A stretch of 64,000 nt of DNA from an uncultured Maribacter sp. (GCF_947495965.1 NZ_CANMBB010000004.1:1-64000); one strand, 5' to 3'; shown: positions 17,853 to 27,855, counted from the stretch's first letter. Notes: a model not told the origin generated them from the sequence alone. Program-made: numbers and translations.

Positions 17853-18503
17853 TTATTCTCCTAACTCAGTAATTTTTTTTTCGTAAAGTTTTTTACTTTC
17901 TACAACCGCAACATTAAGTTCTTGCATAATACCTTCTACTCTACCTTCTATACTTTTCATTTGGTCATTAATGTTATCAAAAGAATTAAGAGCAGCAGCA
18001 ACCTCTAAGGCTTTTACAACTTCTACCGCATCGCCATGTAAAATTCTAAGCTTTCCTATTGCTTTAGAAGTATTTTCTAGGGTAGCATTATATTTTGTTT
18101 TTGCTTTATTAATAGCACTTAATAATGTTTTTTTACTTGTTTCATCACTAAGGCTATTGGTTTGCTTTTCCATTGCTCCAAAAAGGTTAGAAGCTTTGGT
18201 TTTTAAATCTTCGTACTCTTTATTTAGATTTTCTACGCGTTTATTTACTTTTTCCCAATCCCCATATACTTTTGCAAATTCTTTGTCTTCATTTTTTGTG
18301 TCTTCTAATGCACTTTTTAAGGCATTTAAAGATTCTAGTCCTTTGTTAACATTTTTGTTTGCGTTAGACTTTTTCTTTTCAAAAGTGGAAACTTGCGATT
18401 TAAACTTGTCTTTTAAACGTATTAAATCTTCCGGGCTTTTATTTTTCCAACAAGAAACAAATAGTAAAGAAATTAGTACAATACAGAATGATTTTTTAAA
18501 CAT
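17853..18503 (-). CDS. Coiled-coil lipoprotein of unknown function
   Basis: A 216-residue protein with a lipoprotein signal (lipobox LFVSC, cysteine 18). The remainder is almost entirely charged helical sequence, rich in Lys, Glu and Leu, predicted to form long coiled coils. I do not recognise a family. It may act as a periplasmic spacer or scaffold. The gene is alone between aqpZ and the TonB-like gene. Confidence 0.75.
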   Translation of the reverse strand: MFKKSFCIVLISLLFVSCWKNKSPEDLIRLKDKFKSQVSTFEKKKSNANKNVNKGLESLNALKSALEDTKNEDKEFAKVYGDWEKVNKRVENLNKEYEDLKTKASNLFGAMEKQTNSLSDETSKKTLLSAINKAKTKYNATLENTSKAIGKLRILHGDAVEVVKALEVAAALNSFDNINDQMKSIEGRVEGIMQELNVAVVESKKLYEKKITELGE

Positions 18504-18756
18504 GGTTTGTGTTTTATTATTAAAGAATGCAAAGTTCGGTTAAAATTAATTAATAGGGTAAAATAGGTAATATTGTTAAAAATAATGCAAGTTTTTAGAT
18601 TAGGGTAAGCAATGAGCATATTATTATATTGATAACAAACAGCTTTTTAAATTATATAATTAAAATAAAAAAGGGATATATTTTTTAAAAATGACAAATA
18701 TCATATTCTTTGGCTTAGATATCATCTAGTTTTATTAAGAATAAAATTAGTGAGTT

Positions 18757-19485
18757 ATGGAAGTCAAAAAAAACCCAAAAGCAGATTTAAATAGAGACAG
18801 TGGCCTCTTTTTTGTAATAGGCCTAACTATAGTATTGTTTGTAACTTGGAGAGCCTTGGAATACAAAACATATACTAAAAATGACGTAATTGTTGAGATG
18901 CTTAATGTTGCAGATGATTTGGAAGAAGAAGTACCGCAAACAAAAGAATTAAGAGCAGAATTACCACCACCACCGCCTGCTGCTCCAGAAATTATAGAGA
19001 TAGTAGAAGATACAGAAGATATAGAAGAAACTATAATAGAAAGTACAGAATCTAGTGAAAATACTATAGTAGATTCTCCAATATTAAATGTAGATGATGT
19101 TGAAGTAGGCGATGAAATAGAAGAAGAAATAATAGTTCCTTTTGCAGTTATAGAGAATGTGCCTATTTTTCCAGGATGCGAAAAGTATAAAACAAATGCA
19201 GAACGTAAAAAATGTTTTGCAGAAGGTATACAAGCACATGTGATAAAACAATTTACATACCCAGAGAGTGCAGCAGATATGGGTGTAAAAGGAAGAGTTT
19301 TTGTTCTTTTTGCTATTAATAACAAAGGATATATAACTGGAGTAAAAACTAGGGGTCCAGACCCAAGATTGGAAAAAGAAGCTAGCCGTATTGTTACTAC
19401 TTTGCCAAGAATGACACCTGGAATGCAAAGAGGAAAAGCTGTTAAAGTACCTTATAGTATCCCTATCAATTTTGTTTTAAAATAA
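18757..19485 (+). CDS. TonB-like energy transducer
   Basis: A 242-residue protein with a single membrane helix (about 17-32), a short Pro-run (70-74) followed by an acidic periplasmic linker (about 75-130), and a C-terminal TonB domain (about 158-242, with YPESAADMGVKGRVFV and VPYSIPINF). The VPIFPGCEKY motif before the domain is typical of Bacteroidota TonB homologues. It would couple the proton motive force to TonB-dependent receptors. No exbB or exbD is adjacent, so it probably shares a complex encoded elsewhere. Confidence 0.9.
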   Translation: MEVKKNPKADLNRDSGLFFVIGLTIVLFVTWRALEYKTYTKNDVIVEMLNVADDLEEEVPQTKELRAELPPPPPAAPEIIEIVEDTEDIEETIIESTESSENTIVDSPILNVDDVEVGDEIEEEIIVPFAVIENVPIFPGCEKYKTNAERKKCFAEGIQAHVIKQFTYPESAADMGVKGRVFVLFAINNKGYITGVKTRGPDPRLEKEASRIVTTLPRMTPGMQRGKAVKVPYSIPINFVLK

Positions 19486-19490
19486 AAATA

Positions 19491-20393
19491 TTAAAGATTA
19501 TTGGTTTGGTAATGAGATAATTTTTGAGGTCCTTCTAAAACTATTCTAACAATTTGTAAAGTGCCATCTTCTTTTGTAGCAATTTGCCATTTTATTAAAA
19601 CTATTTTGCCATTTTCAATTTCAATACCTGTAATACTTCTAGGATGAACACAACTACCATCATTAAAAAAGGGAATGTCTCCTGGTTCTGGAAAACGGGG
19701 TCTATGTGTATGGCCAACAACAGTAATTTTTAGATTATTTTTTAATATCCATTTTTTTATTCTTTTCTCAACTTTTATAAGCTCGGTATAGTTTTTTGCC
19801 GGGCTTGTTGGGTCTGCAATACCCCATATTTGTAGTGGTTTCCAAAGTACACGCACTAGGAACCTGCCCCAGCGCCAAAAAATATAATTCCACCAATCTG
19901 CTTGATGTCCATGAGTTAAAAAAATCTCTTGGTTAGTTTCTTTATGTTTTAATACAACGGCTTCATTATAAACAATGTCTTTAAAAAGCTCTTTATCTTC
20001 TGCATCAATAGGTTCAAAATAACTAGATAAATGCTTTTTTACATATTCAGGGTCTTTATAAACCATATCATGGTTTCCCCAAATCATATGTAATCTATTA
20101 GTTAAATGAAATTTTTTAAGAAGTTTAAAAATACTTTTATGAGCTTCAAAAATAGATTTAAAATGCATATTCTCCCATAACTCATCTCCATCTCCTAATT
20201 CACAATAATTAAACCCCTCTCTGTAATAATGGCTTAGTGCGTGGTAATATATATTTCTGTTATTTGCAAAATCATCTGCAAAACTATTATCTCCTCTATG
20301 ACAATCACTAAATAGTATAAATTTTGAAGAATCATCAAAAGGGACAATTTTCGCATTTTTATAAGCTTTTGTTAATCTAGAAAAAGAAGACAT
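19491..20393 (-). CDS. Calcineurin-type metallophosphoesterase
   Basis: A 300-residue cytosolic enzyme without a signal peptide. Metal ligands are visible in order: SDCHRG (D30, H32), GDGD (D68), GNHD (N107, H108), THGHQ and GHTH. The early DCH motif and overall arrangement resemble UDP-2,3-diacylglucosamine hydrolase relatives, but the substrate cannot be assigned. It converges with the TonB-like gene, with 5 bases between the stop codons. Confidence 0.87.
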   Translation of the reverse strand: MSSFSRLTKAYKNAKIVPFDDSSKFILFSDCHRGDNSFADDFANNRNIYYHALSHYYREGFNYCELGDGDELWENMHFKSIFEAHKSIFKLLKKFHLTNRLHMIWGNHDMVYKDPEYVKKHLSSYFEPIDAEDKELFKDIVYNEAVVLKHKETNQEIFLTHGHQADWWNYIFWRWGRFLVRVLWKPLQIWGIADPTSPAKNYTELIKVEKRIKKWILKNNLKITVVGHTHRPRFPEPGDIPFFNDGSCVHPRSITGIEIENGKIVLIKWQIATKEDGTLQIVRIVLEGPQKLSHYQTNNL

Positions 20394-20471
20394 AGTATTA
20401 ATTTTAGATAAATATCCGAAAAACTAGTTAAGAACACCCTTTTTTAACATAGTTAAAGCCTGTGTTTTTTG

Positions 20472-20479
20472 TAATTTTG
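20472..20479 (+). promoter_or_regulatory. Bacteroidetal -7 box for the GAF-domain gene
   Basis: TAATTTTG matches TAnnTTTG 27 bases before the ATG at 20506, in the short divergent region with the metallophosphoesterase gene. No -33 element is clear. Confidence 0.4.
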
Positions 20480-20505
20480 TACGTAAATAACCGACATAAA
20501 GGGAT

Positions 20506-22878
20506 ATGATAAAAACTCTAGACAAATTAATGCCCATAAAGCATGTTATTAGTTTTAACAAGCTTTTAATGCGTTATGAGGAAATAGAAAAAGGAGATGA
20601 TGCATTTTTGTCTGCTAGAGCTTCTCATATTTTAAAGACTCAAGAACCATTTCCTGAGCTTAGAGATGGTTTTACAGATGTATCTCTATTACTAAAACAC
20701 AGAGATATTATAAAAATAATTTTACAGGATACCTTTTCTGAAGTGTTAACAGGGAATGAAATAAAAGTAGCCTCTTTACCATACAACAATGTAATTTTTA
20801 ATTCTTCTAAAAGGTTCCAGAATATACTAAGAGATGCTGGGAAAGATTACGAGCCATCTATAAGTAATATAGATAATGGTAATGATTATATAATGGCCTG
20901 TATTATTATTTTAAATTTTTACTACGGTTATAAATTAGATTTTAGAAAGCCATTTTTTTATAATATACCAGATAAAAGTGGTGTTATGCACCATTATAGA
21001 ATACTTTATAATGCCGATTTTTTAGAAATACTACCTACTGAGAAAGCTAAGGAAATTACTAGAAAAGATGTAGATGAGCTTTTGGCAAACCCTGATAATA
21101 TAGCATTATGGATGGAAAAGATACCTCCCGGAAGTTTTATTTCTAAAGGCTTTGTTATTTCTAATATGTTTGATGTTACTACGGAGCATTCTATATCTCA
21201 AATAAAATCACAATTAATAGCTAGTGATAAAAGAGGAAACGAAAATTTTATAGATGATTTACAAGAAATTTTTAGATCATTTTTTAGGTTACCAGATATA
21301 GAAGTTGGTTTTGTAGTCTATAATTCTAGAGACAACCTATTAGAGCCAGTATATGGTAATAATGTAAAGAGCTTTATATTAAATGGAAAGAGTGCTGCAG
21401 ATTGTAAAGATATACTTTGTGAAGATTCATATTCTAAACTACTTAATGAAAGTAGCTATTTTACAATTCCTAACCTTGACGAGTTTAATAAAGCTACAAA
21501 CGGAGCCGCACCATATGAAGTTCTTAATAAACAGGGAGTAAAAAGTGTAATTTTTGCACCAATTGCATCTGATGGAGAATTACTAGGTGTTTTAGAAGTA
21601 GTTTCTAATAAAAAGAATGTACTTAATGGTGTTAATGCTAATAGGTTAGATGATATTATGCCATTTATAGTATCTGCGGTAGTAAGATCTAAAAACGAAG
21701 AAGAAAATTATATTGATGCAATCATACAAAACGAATGTACTTCTGTACATTCTTCTGTGTATTGGAGATTTAGAGAAGAGGCAAAATTCTTTATTAAAGA
21801 CCAACTAGAAGGTTTGCAACCTTCCTTTAAAGAAATTACTTTTAAAGATGTATTTCCACTTTATGGGCAAATAGATATAAAAGATTCTTCTAAGGCAAGA
21901 AATGATGCTATTCAGAAAGATTTACTCATACAACTTACACAAATTAGTAAGGTTCTTGAAAGTACTTGGCAAAAATATAAATTACCAGTTTATGAGGAGT
22001 TATTATTTAGAGTAACAAACCATTTAGATAGCATAAAAGAAATGCTCTATACCAACAGTGAGCAATCTATTTTTGATTTTGTTCAAGAAGAAATAGTTCC
22101 TGTTTTTAATCATATTAAAAATTTAGATAAAGATCTTGAAAAAAAGGTCATAGAATATGAAAACGGAATAGATTTAGAAACTAATTCCTATTACGATCAT
22201 AGAAAACAATATGATGATAGCGTAACTTTAATAAATAAAAAATTAGCATCTGTATTAGATAAAAAACAAGTTGAAGCACAAGAAATGTTTCCGCATTATT
22301 TTGAAAGATATAAAACAGATGGTGTAGAGCATAACATGTATGTTGGGGCTTCTATTTCCCAAGATAAGGAGTACAATAATATATACCTTAATAATTTAAG
22401 ATTGTGGCAATTACAGGCAATGTGCGAAATGGAAAATAGGCACTACCAATTAAAAAAAGAATTGCCAGTTCCTTTAGATGCTGCTTCATTAATATTAGTA
22501 CATAATTCCTCTTTATCTATTAGATTTAGGATGGATGAAAAAAAGTTTGATGTAGATGGTACTTATAATGCACGTTATGAAGTAATAAAAAAGAGAATAG
22601 ATAAATCTTACATAAAAGGAACAAGCGAAAGGCTAACACAAACAGGAAAAATATCTATTGTTTATTCTCAAAAGAAAGACGAGTTAGAGTATTTAAGATA
22701 TATTAAATTTTTAAAGTCTAAAGGATATTTTACAGACAAAGTAGAAATAGTAGAATTAGAAGGCTTGCAAGGTGTTTCTGGACTTAAGGCAATACGTGCA
22801 GAGATTTTATATAAAACAGATAAGTCTTCTAAAAAAACATATACCTACTCAGATTTAATGGAAGAGTTAAAAGAATAA
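20506..22878 (+). CDS. GAF-domain protein of unknown function
   Basis: A 790-residue cytosolic protein without membrane segments. An N-terminal helical region (about 1-240) is followed by a GAF-like domain (about 245-410, with VGFVVYNSR and VIFAPIASDGELLGVLEV), then a long helical C-terminal part (about 415-790) that I do not recognise. No kinase, GGDEF or DNA-binding motif is visible, so it may be a scaffold or allosteric protein. It converges on the HD/PycTM gene. Confidence 0.75.
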   Translation: MIKTLDKLMPIKHVISFNKLLMRYEEIEKGDDAFLSARASHILKTQEPFPELRDGFTDVSLLLKHRDIIKIILQDTFSEVLTGNEIKVASLPYNNVIFNSSKRFQNILRDAGKDYEPSISNIDNGNDYIMACIIILNFYYGYKLDFRKPFFYNIPDKSGVMHHYRILYNADFLEILPTEKAKEITRKDVDELLANPDNIALWMEKIPPGSFISKGFVISNMFDVTTEHSISQIKSQLIASDKRGNENFIDDLQEIFRSFFRLPDIEVGFVVYNSRDNLLEPVYGNNVKSFILNGKSAADCKDILCEDSYSKLLNESSYFTIPNLDEFNKATNGAAPYEVLNKQGVKSVIFAPIASDGELLGVLEVVSNKKNVLNGVNANRLDDIMPFIVSAVVRSKNEEENYIDAIIQNECTSVHSSVYWRFREEAKFFIKDQLEGLQPSFKEITFKDVFPLYGQIDIKDSSKARNDAIQKDLLIQLTQISKVLESTWQKYKLPVYEELLFRVTNHLDSIKEMLYTNSEQSIFDFVQEEIVPVFNHIKNLDKDLEKKVIEYENGIDLETNSYYDHRKQYDDSVTLINKKLASVLDKKQVEAQEMFPHYFERYKTDGVEHNMYVGASISQDKEYNNIYLNNLRLWQLQAMCEMENRHYQLKKELPVPLDAASLILVHNSSLSIRFRMDEKKFDVDGTYNARYEVIKKRIDKSYIKGTSERLTQTGKISIVYSQKKDELEYLRYIKFLKSKGYFTDKVEIVELEGLQGVSGLKAIRAEILYKTDKSSKKTYTYSDLMEELKE

Positions 22879-22894
22879 AGTATATTTTTTAGGC

Positions 22895-24082
22895 CTAATT
22901 AGCTATAGGTACAAAGTATTTAAAAGAGATAGCAAAACCTATAACTGAAACTACCATTCCTATCATAAAAATGGTATACGTCCACCTTAAAATTTTGTAC
23001 TTTTTATTTAAAACTAATCCAAGAAAATATAAATCCTTGGTCAAAGAAGAATAGATATAATCTTTGTCTTTAACTAGCTCATTAATTGCCCATTCATATT
23101 GCTCTAATTTCATTTTATGAAAATTACCAAAAAATAAAAGGTTTACTTTTTTTTGTTTTACATCATCTTCGGTAAATTCTCCACTAGTAACATTAGGTCT
23201 AGTAGCTAAAACAGCCAAAACCATAGAAATTACACTAAAAATTACAAAAATTATAGTAGGGTAAATTAAATAGCTATTAGAAGGGTTATCTAATTTAGGA
23301 ATAAGATTAGATAGTGCTAAAGAAATAATAATAGCATTAACAGACAGTAAAATATTTGCTTTAGTATCTGCAATGTTACTAAGGGTTATATGGTTTTTTA
23401 GCGTAACTCTATATAAGGTTTGTATACCTCTATCTGGGCTTTCACTTTTATAAGAGGCTTTTAAAGCTTCTTTTTTAGCAATAGCTTTGTCTTCCTTTTT
23501 TTCTTTAATAAGCTTTTTTAAATTTTTGTCTTTTTTTGGCTGCCAGTTTTCTATAGCATAATCTGTATAATACCTATGTTCATTTCTAAACATTTTAATA
23601 TTTAGATTTAACCATTCTCTGTAGGTGTATGTGGCAATGTTTAGTAAACGAAGTTCTTCTCTTAAAAACTCAGAAGTTTCTAAATAACTACTTTGTGCAA
23701 AATGAGAAGCATCTGCATCTCTAAGAATTTTTTCTTGTAAAGTTTCAGGAATAGCAAAGCGTTGTGTTGCCATTATACATTGGCTAACTTTTTCTAATAA
23801 TTCTGGATTATAGTTTTGAGTATTTAGAAAATCTCTTGCAATTTTACAACTATTTTCCTCATGGTTGTCTTTACCTAGAGTATAGCCAGTATCATGTAAC
23901 CATGATGCTATAATTAGAACTTCTTTTTCCGTTTCAGGTAAATCGCAGGAATCTAATAATTCTTTAGTACTTTTAACCACTCGTTGAGTGTGGCGTAGAT
24001 TATGATAAAGGTAATTGGCATCCAGTTTATTAGATAATAATTCTTCGACAAAATGTTGTGTTTTTTCAATTATTCCTGTCAT
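22895..24082 (-). CDS. HD-domain protein fused to a PycTM-like membrane domain
   Basis: A 395-residue protein. The N-terminal HD phosphohydrolase domain (about 10-180) has its metal motif visible: H27 or H31, H63-D64 in WLHDTGY, and D122/D124 in RDADASH. A charged linker (185-215) precedes a domain (about 222-390) whose SNIADTKANILLSVNA signature and paired membrane helices (about 243-262, 272-293, 365-388) match, from memory, DUF5706, renamed PycTM for the Pycsar defence effectors. Pycsar systems need a pyrimidine cyclase; none is adjacent. HD-PycTM fusions are frequent in Flavobacteria, so a housekeeping role in nucleotide signalling is possible. The function is unproven. Confidence 0.82.
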   Translation of the reverse strand: MTGIIEKTQHFVEELLSNKLDANYLYHNLRHTQRVVKSTKELLDSCDLPETEKEVLIIASWLHDTGYTLGKDNHEENSCKIARDFLNTQNYNPELLEKVSQCIMATQRFAIPETLQEKILRDADASHFAQSSYLETSEFLREELRLLNIATYTYREWLNLNIKMFRNEHRYYTDYAIENWQPKKDKNLKKLIKEKKEDKAIAKKEALKASYKSESPDRGIQTLYRVTLKNHITLSNIADTKANILLSVNAIIISLALSNLIPKLDNPSNSYLIYPTIIFVIFSVISMVLAVLATRPNVTSGEFTEDDVKQKKVNLLFFGNFHKMKLEQYEWAINELVKDKDYIYSSLTKDLYFLGLVLNKKYKILRWTYTIFMIGMVVSVIGFAISFKYFVPIAN

Positions 24083-24138
24083 AATCCTAAACTATAATAT
24101 TTTTACAAAGTACAAATTTTATATTGAAGAGCATAGTT

Positions 24139-27100
24139 ATGAAAAAATATTACTTAGGATTACTATTTATGATAGTTTTGGGAAGTTGTGCTACAAAAAA
24201 AGAAAAGTATGCTAGCATGGATAGTGCTATAGATGTATCTACAAATAAAGAAATATCGCATACCTTTTATTTAATAGGAGACGCAGGTTTATCTCCAGAA
24301 AATAAGCTTAACCCCACCTTAGAATTATTTAAAGAAAGACTAGAAAAAGCGGAAGATAATAGCACCGTTTTATTTTTAGGAGATAATATTTACCCTGCAG
24401 GTTTACCAGATAAAAATAAAGATGTAAAAAATTATAAGATTGCTAAAAACCATTTAGATGCGCAATTAAAAACACTTTCTAATTATAAAGGCAATACAAT
24501 TTTTATTCCTGGAAATCATGATTGGTATAATGATGGATTAAAAGGCCTAGAAAGAGAAGAAAAATACATACAAGATGCATTAAATAGTAAAGAAGTTTTT
24601 TTTCCTGAAAATGGTTGCCCTATAGAAAAAATAGAGATTAATGAGAAGGTTGTAGTAATAGCAGTAGACTCTCAATGGTATTTAACTAATTGGGATAAAC
24701 ACCCAACAATGAATGATGATTGTGAGATTAAAGATCGTGAAAAGTTTTTTCAGGAATTAGAAGGACTAATTAAGAAGAATGAAGATAAAACCACTATAAT
24801 TGCTATTCATCATCCAATGTTTAGTTATGGTATACATGGCGGGCAAACATCTTTTAAAAAGAATATATATCCAGGGCATACAAGAATTCCACTTCCAATA
24901 TTAGGCTCTTTTATTAATGTTTTGCGAAGAACAACAGGGGCTTCTGTGCAGGATATGAACAATCGTAAATACAGAGAGTTAAGAAAAAGGATAGTAACTT
25001 TAGCGCAGTACTCCGATAAAGTTATTTTTGCTTCTGGTCATGAACATACATTGCAGTACATAGTAGAAGAAAATATACCTCAGATAGTAAGTGGTTCTGG
25101 GGCTAAAGAAGAAGCCTCTAAGTTATTAAATGGTGCTAAATTTTCTACAGGTAAAAATGGGTATGCGGTTTTAGAGGTGTATAAAGATGGCTCTTCTAGA
25201 GTACGTTATTATGGCATTTCTGAAAAAAACACAGAGAAATTTTTATATACTTCAGAAGTTTTGCCATCGCAAAGAAAAGAAAATAAAAGAGCATACAACA
25301 CCTCTTTTCCTCCTTTAGTAGAAGCTTCTATTTATAGTAAAGAAGAGGTAGAGAAATCTAAATTTTACACATGGTTTTGGGGAGAACGTTATAGAGAAAT
25401 TTACGGACAAAAAGTAACAGCTCCTACAGTAAATTTAGATACTTTATTTGGGGGGTTAAAAGTAATAAGAAAAGGAGGTGGTCATCAATCTAAATCATTA
25501 CGACTAGTAAATAGTAAAGGTCAAGAATATGTTATGCGTGCCTTACGTAAAAGTGCCGAAGTTTATTTACAAGCAGCAGCTTTTAAAGACCAATATATAA
25601 TTGGTGATTTTGAAAATACGTATATACAAAAAACACTTTTAGATTTTTATACGGGATCTCATCCTTATGCTCCTTTTACTATTGGGACCTTGTCTGATGC
25701 TGTAGACATATACCATACAAATCCTGTATTATATTATATTCCTAAACAACCAGCAATTAAAGAATATGCAGATGAGTTTGGAGATGCATTATATATGATA
25801 GAAGAGCGCACAGATGATAATCATGGAGATCAAAAAAGTTTTGGTTACGCTAATAAGATGAAAAGTACAGATGACTTACTCAAAAAATTAAGAAAAGACG
25901 AAGATTTTAAAATAGATAAACAAGCTTATGTAAAAGTTCGCCTTTTTGATATGCTTATTGGAGATTGGGATAGGCATACAGACCAGTGGCGTTGGGCAGA
26001 ATTTAAGGATAATGAAACTGGAGAAACTATATATAAACCTGTGCCTAGAGATCGGGATCAAGCTTTTTCTATTATGGGAGATGGGGCTTTTATGAGTTTT
26101 GCAACAAGAGGAATACCTGCGTTACGTTTAATGGAGGGTTTTCACGAAGAAATAAGAAATGTAAAAGGGTTTAATGGTTCTCCAATGACATTTGCTTTAG
26201 ATATGACTTTGTTACCAGAAACAACGTTAGATTTATGGTTGCAACAAGCTAAATATTTACAAGAAAATATTACAGAAGAAGTAATAGATAAAGCTTTTTT
26301 AAATTTCCCAGAAGAAGTACGAGGAGAAAAAACTAAAGAATTAAAGAGTATTTTACTTTCGAGAAAGAAAAATATTGTAGAAACAGCTAAAACATATTAC
26401 AATTTGTTAAACAAGTTTTCTACAATTACGGGTACAGATAAGGATGATTATTTTACTATTACAGGGCAAGAGAATAATAGTATAAGGGTAGAAGGGCATA
26501 GGATAAAAAAAGGAAAAAAAGGAAAACAGTTTTTTAGCAAAACATATACTAAAAATATAACTAAAGAGATTTGGATTTATGGTTTAGATGATGATGACTA
26601 TTTTGATATAAAAAATGTCACAAAGAATATGCCTAAACTACGTATTATTGGTGGGCAAAATAATGATGTATATGATATAAAAAATAGTAAGGGAGTTTAT
26701 CTTTATGACAATAAACTTAAAAAGAATACTTTAAAAAATACTAAAAGAGCAAAAGTACGTTTCACCAAAGATTATGAAACCAATACTTACCAACCTATAA
26801 AATATAAAACTAGTAATAACCAATTAATACCTACAATTGGTTCTAATCCAGATGATGGCTTTAGATTAGGAGTCTCTAACACCTATGTTTATAACGGACT
26901 TAGACAAAACCCATTTACAAGAAGGCATATTTTAAATGCACAATTTTATTTTGCAACAAATGGTTTTGATCTAGCTTATAAAGGAGAATTTGCAAATTTT
27001 ATTGGGAAAGTTAATTTAGAGGTATTAGCAAAATTAACCAGCCCAAATTTTAGTGTTAATTTCTTTGGTTATGGTAATGATACAAACAACTTTGATAACG

Positions 27101-27852
27101 ATTTAGAATTAGATTATAACCGTGTAAAATTAGAAACTTTTAAAATTTCTCCATCCTTAGTTTGGAGAGGAGAAATGGGTTCTAAACTTAGAGCAGGGAT
27201 AGCATATGAATCTATTGAGGTAGAGGAAACACAAAACAGATTTATAAATACATTTTTAACATCTGCTAATATTGATAATAGTAAAAGTTTTGTAGGAATA
27301 GATGGGGAATATTCCTATAGTAATTTAGATAATAAAGCGTTTCCTACTATGGGGATGGCAACATCATTACGTGCAGGTTACACAACAAGTGTAGATGGTA
27401 AAGCAGATAGTTATGGGTTTGTTATACCAAGTATTTCTTTTGACTATAAATTGGTTTCTAGTGGCCGTTTGGTACTTGCAACAAAATGGAAAGCTCATTT
27501 TAATATAGGAAATGGGTATGAATTTTATCAAGCAGCAAGTATTGGGGGTATAGATGGGTTACGTGGTTTTAGAAACCAAAGGTTTACTGGGAAAACTGCG
27601 TATTATCAAAATACAGATATTAGATATAATTTAAGAAAAATGAAAACAGGAATAATGCCTATTACTATAGGGGTTTATGGTGGCTATGATTATGGTAGGG
27701 TATGGTTTCCAGGGTTAAGTTCTAACCAATGGCATACTTCTGCTGGAGGTGGGTTTTTCTTAAATGCTTCGGATGTTGCATCAGCTAAGTTTGCTCTTTT
27801 TAATAGTGAAGATGGCGTTCGCTTCTCTTTTGGAATAGGGTTTGGTTTCTAA
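24139..27852 (+). CDS. Lipoprotein fusion: metallophosphoesterase, kinase-like segment, Omp85-like barrel
   Basis: A 1237-residue protein, starting at the ATG at 24139; an in-frame TTG five codons earlier is less likely because the lipobox (VLGSC, cysteine 17) fits the ATG. Residues about 40-370 form a calcineurin-like phosphoesterase: GDAG (D48), GDN (D82), GNHD (125-128), HH (224-225) and GHEH (300-303). Residues about 430-760 contain a glycine-rich loop (KGGGHQSKS, from about 445), a possible lysine/arginine strand, LIGDWDRH (606-613) and PRDRDQAF (636-643). These recall the catalytic and metal motifs of CotH, HipA or Fam20-type kinases. Residues about 895-1237 look like a barrel with GLRGF (1140-1144), resembling the Omp85 VRGF/Y motif, and an aromatic C-terminus. 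It probably sits in the outer membrane. Topology and activities are inferred. Confidence 0.85.
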   Translation: MKKYYLGLLFMIVLGSCATKKEKYASMDSAIDVSTNKEISHTFYLIGDAGLSPENKLNPTLELFKERLEKAEDNSTVLFLGDNIYPAGLPDKNKDVKNYKIAKNHLDAQLKTLSNYKGNTIFIPGNHDWYNDGLKGLEREEKYIQDALNSKEVFFPENGCPIEKIEINEKVVVIAVDSQWYLTNWDKHPTMNDDCEIKDREKFFQELEGLIKKNEDKTTIIAIHHPMFSYGIHGGQTSFKKNIYPGHTRIPLPILGSFINVLRRTTGASVQDMNNRKYRELRKRIVTLAQYSDKVIFASGHEHTLQYIVEENIPQIVSGSGAKEEASKLLNGAKFSTGKNGYAVLEVYKDGSSRVRYYGISEKNTEKFLYTSEVLPSQRKENKRAYNTSFPPLVEASIYSKEEVEKSKFYTWFWGERYREIYGQKVTAPTVNLDTLFGGLKVIRKGGGHQSKSLRLVNSKGQEYVMRALRKSAEVYLQAAAFKDQYIIGDFENTYIQKTLLDFYTGSHPYAPFTIGTLSDAVDIYHTNPVLYYIPKQPAIKEYADEFGDALYMIEERTDDNHGDQKSFGYANKMKSTDDLLKKLRKDEDFKIDKQAYVKVRLFDMLIGDWDRHTDQWRWAEFKDNETGETIYKPVPRDRDQAFSIMGDGAFMSFATRGIPALRLMEGFHEEIRNVKGFNGSPMTFALDMTLLPETTLDLWLQQAKYLQENITEEVIDKAFLNFPEEVRGEKTKELKSILLSRKKNIVETAKTYYNLLNKFSTITGTDKDDYFTITGQENNSIRVEGHRIKKGKKGKQFFSKTYTKNITKEIWIYGLDDDDYFDIKNVTKNMPKLRIIGGQNNDVYDIKNSKGVYLYDNKLKKNTLKNTKRAKVRFTKDYETNTYQPIKYKTSNNQLIPTIGSNPDDGFRLGVSNTYVYNGLRQNPFTRRHILNAQFYFATNGFDLAYKGEFANFIGKVNLEVLAKLTSPNFSVNFFGYGNDTNNFDNDLELDYNRVKLETFKISPSLVWRGEMGSKLRAGIAYESIEVEETQNRFINTFLTSANIDNSKSFVGIDGEYSYSNLDNKAFPTMGMATSLRAGYTTSVDGKADSYGFVIPSISFDYKLVSSGRLVLATKWKAHFNIGNGYEFYQAASIGGIDGLRGFRNQRFTGKTAYYQNTDIRYNLRKMKTGIMPITIGVYGGYDYGRVWFPGLSSNQWHTSAGGGFFLNASDVASAKFALFNSEDGVRFSFGIGFGF

Positions 27853-27855
27853 ATG

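Noticed and set aside
17833-17853. Small hairpin after the coiled-coil lipoprotein gene
   Set aside because: Six to seven A/T-rich pairs with no U-run on the minus strand are too weak to call a terminator.
17971-18543. A 190-codon frame on the plus strand opposite the coiled-coil lipoprotein
   Set aside because: It overlaps a gene with a good lipoprotein signal, and its leucine/serine-rich product looks like an antisense shadow of a coiled coil.
18747-19325. A 192-codon frame on the minus strand opposite the TonB-like gene
   Set aside because: It is serine- and isoleucine-rich, complementary to the acidic linker of TonB, and shows no motif.
22895-24082. A complete Pycsar defence system
   Set aside because: Only the effector-like protein is present. 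The neighbours are a GAF protein and a phosphoesterase fusion, with no cyclase recognisable.
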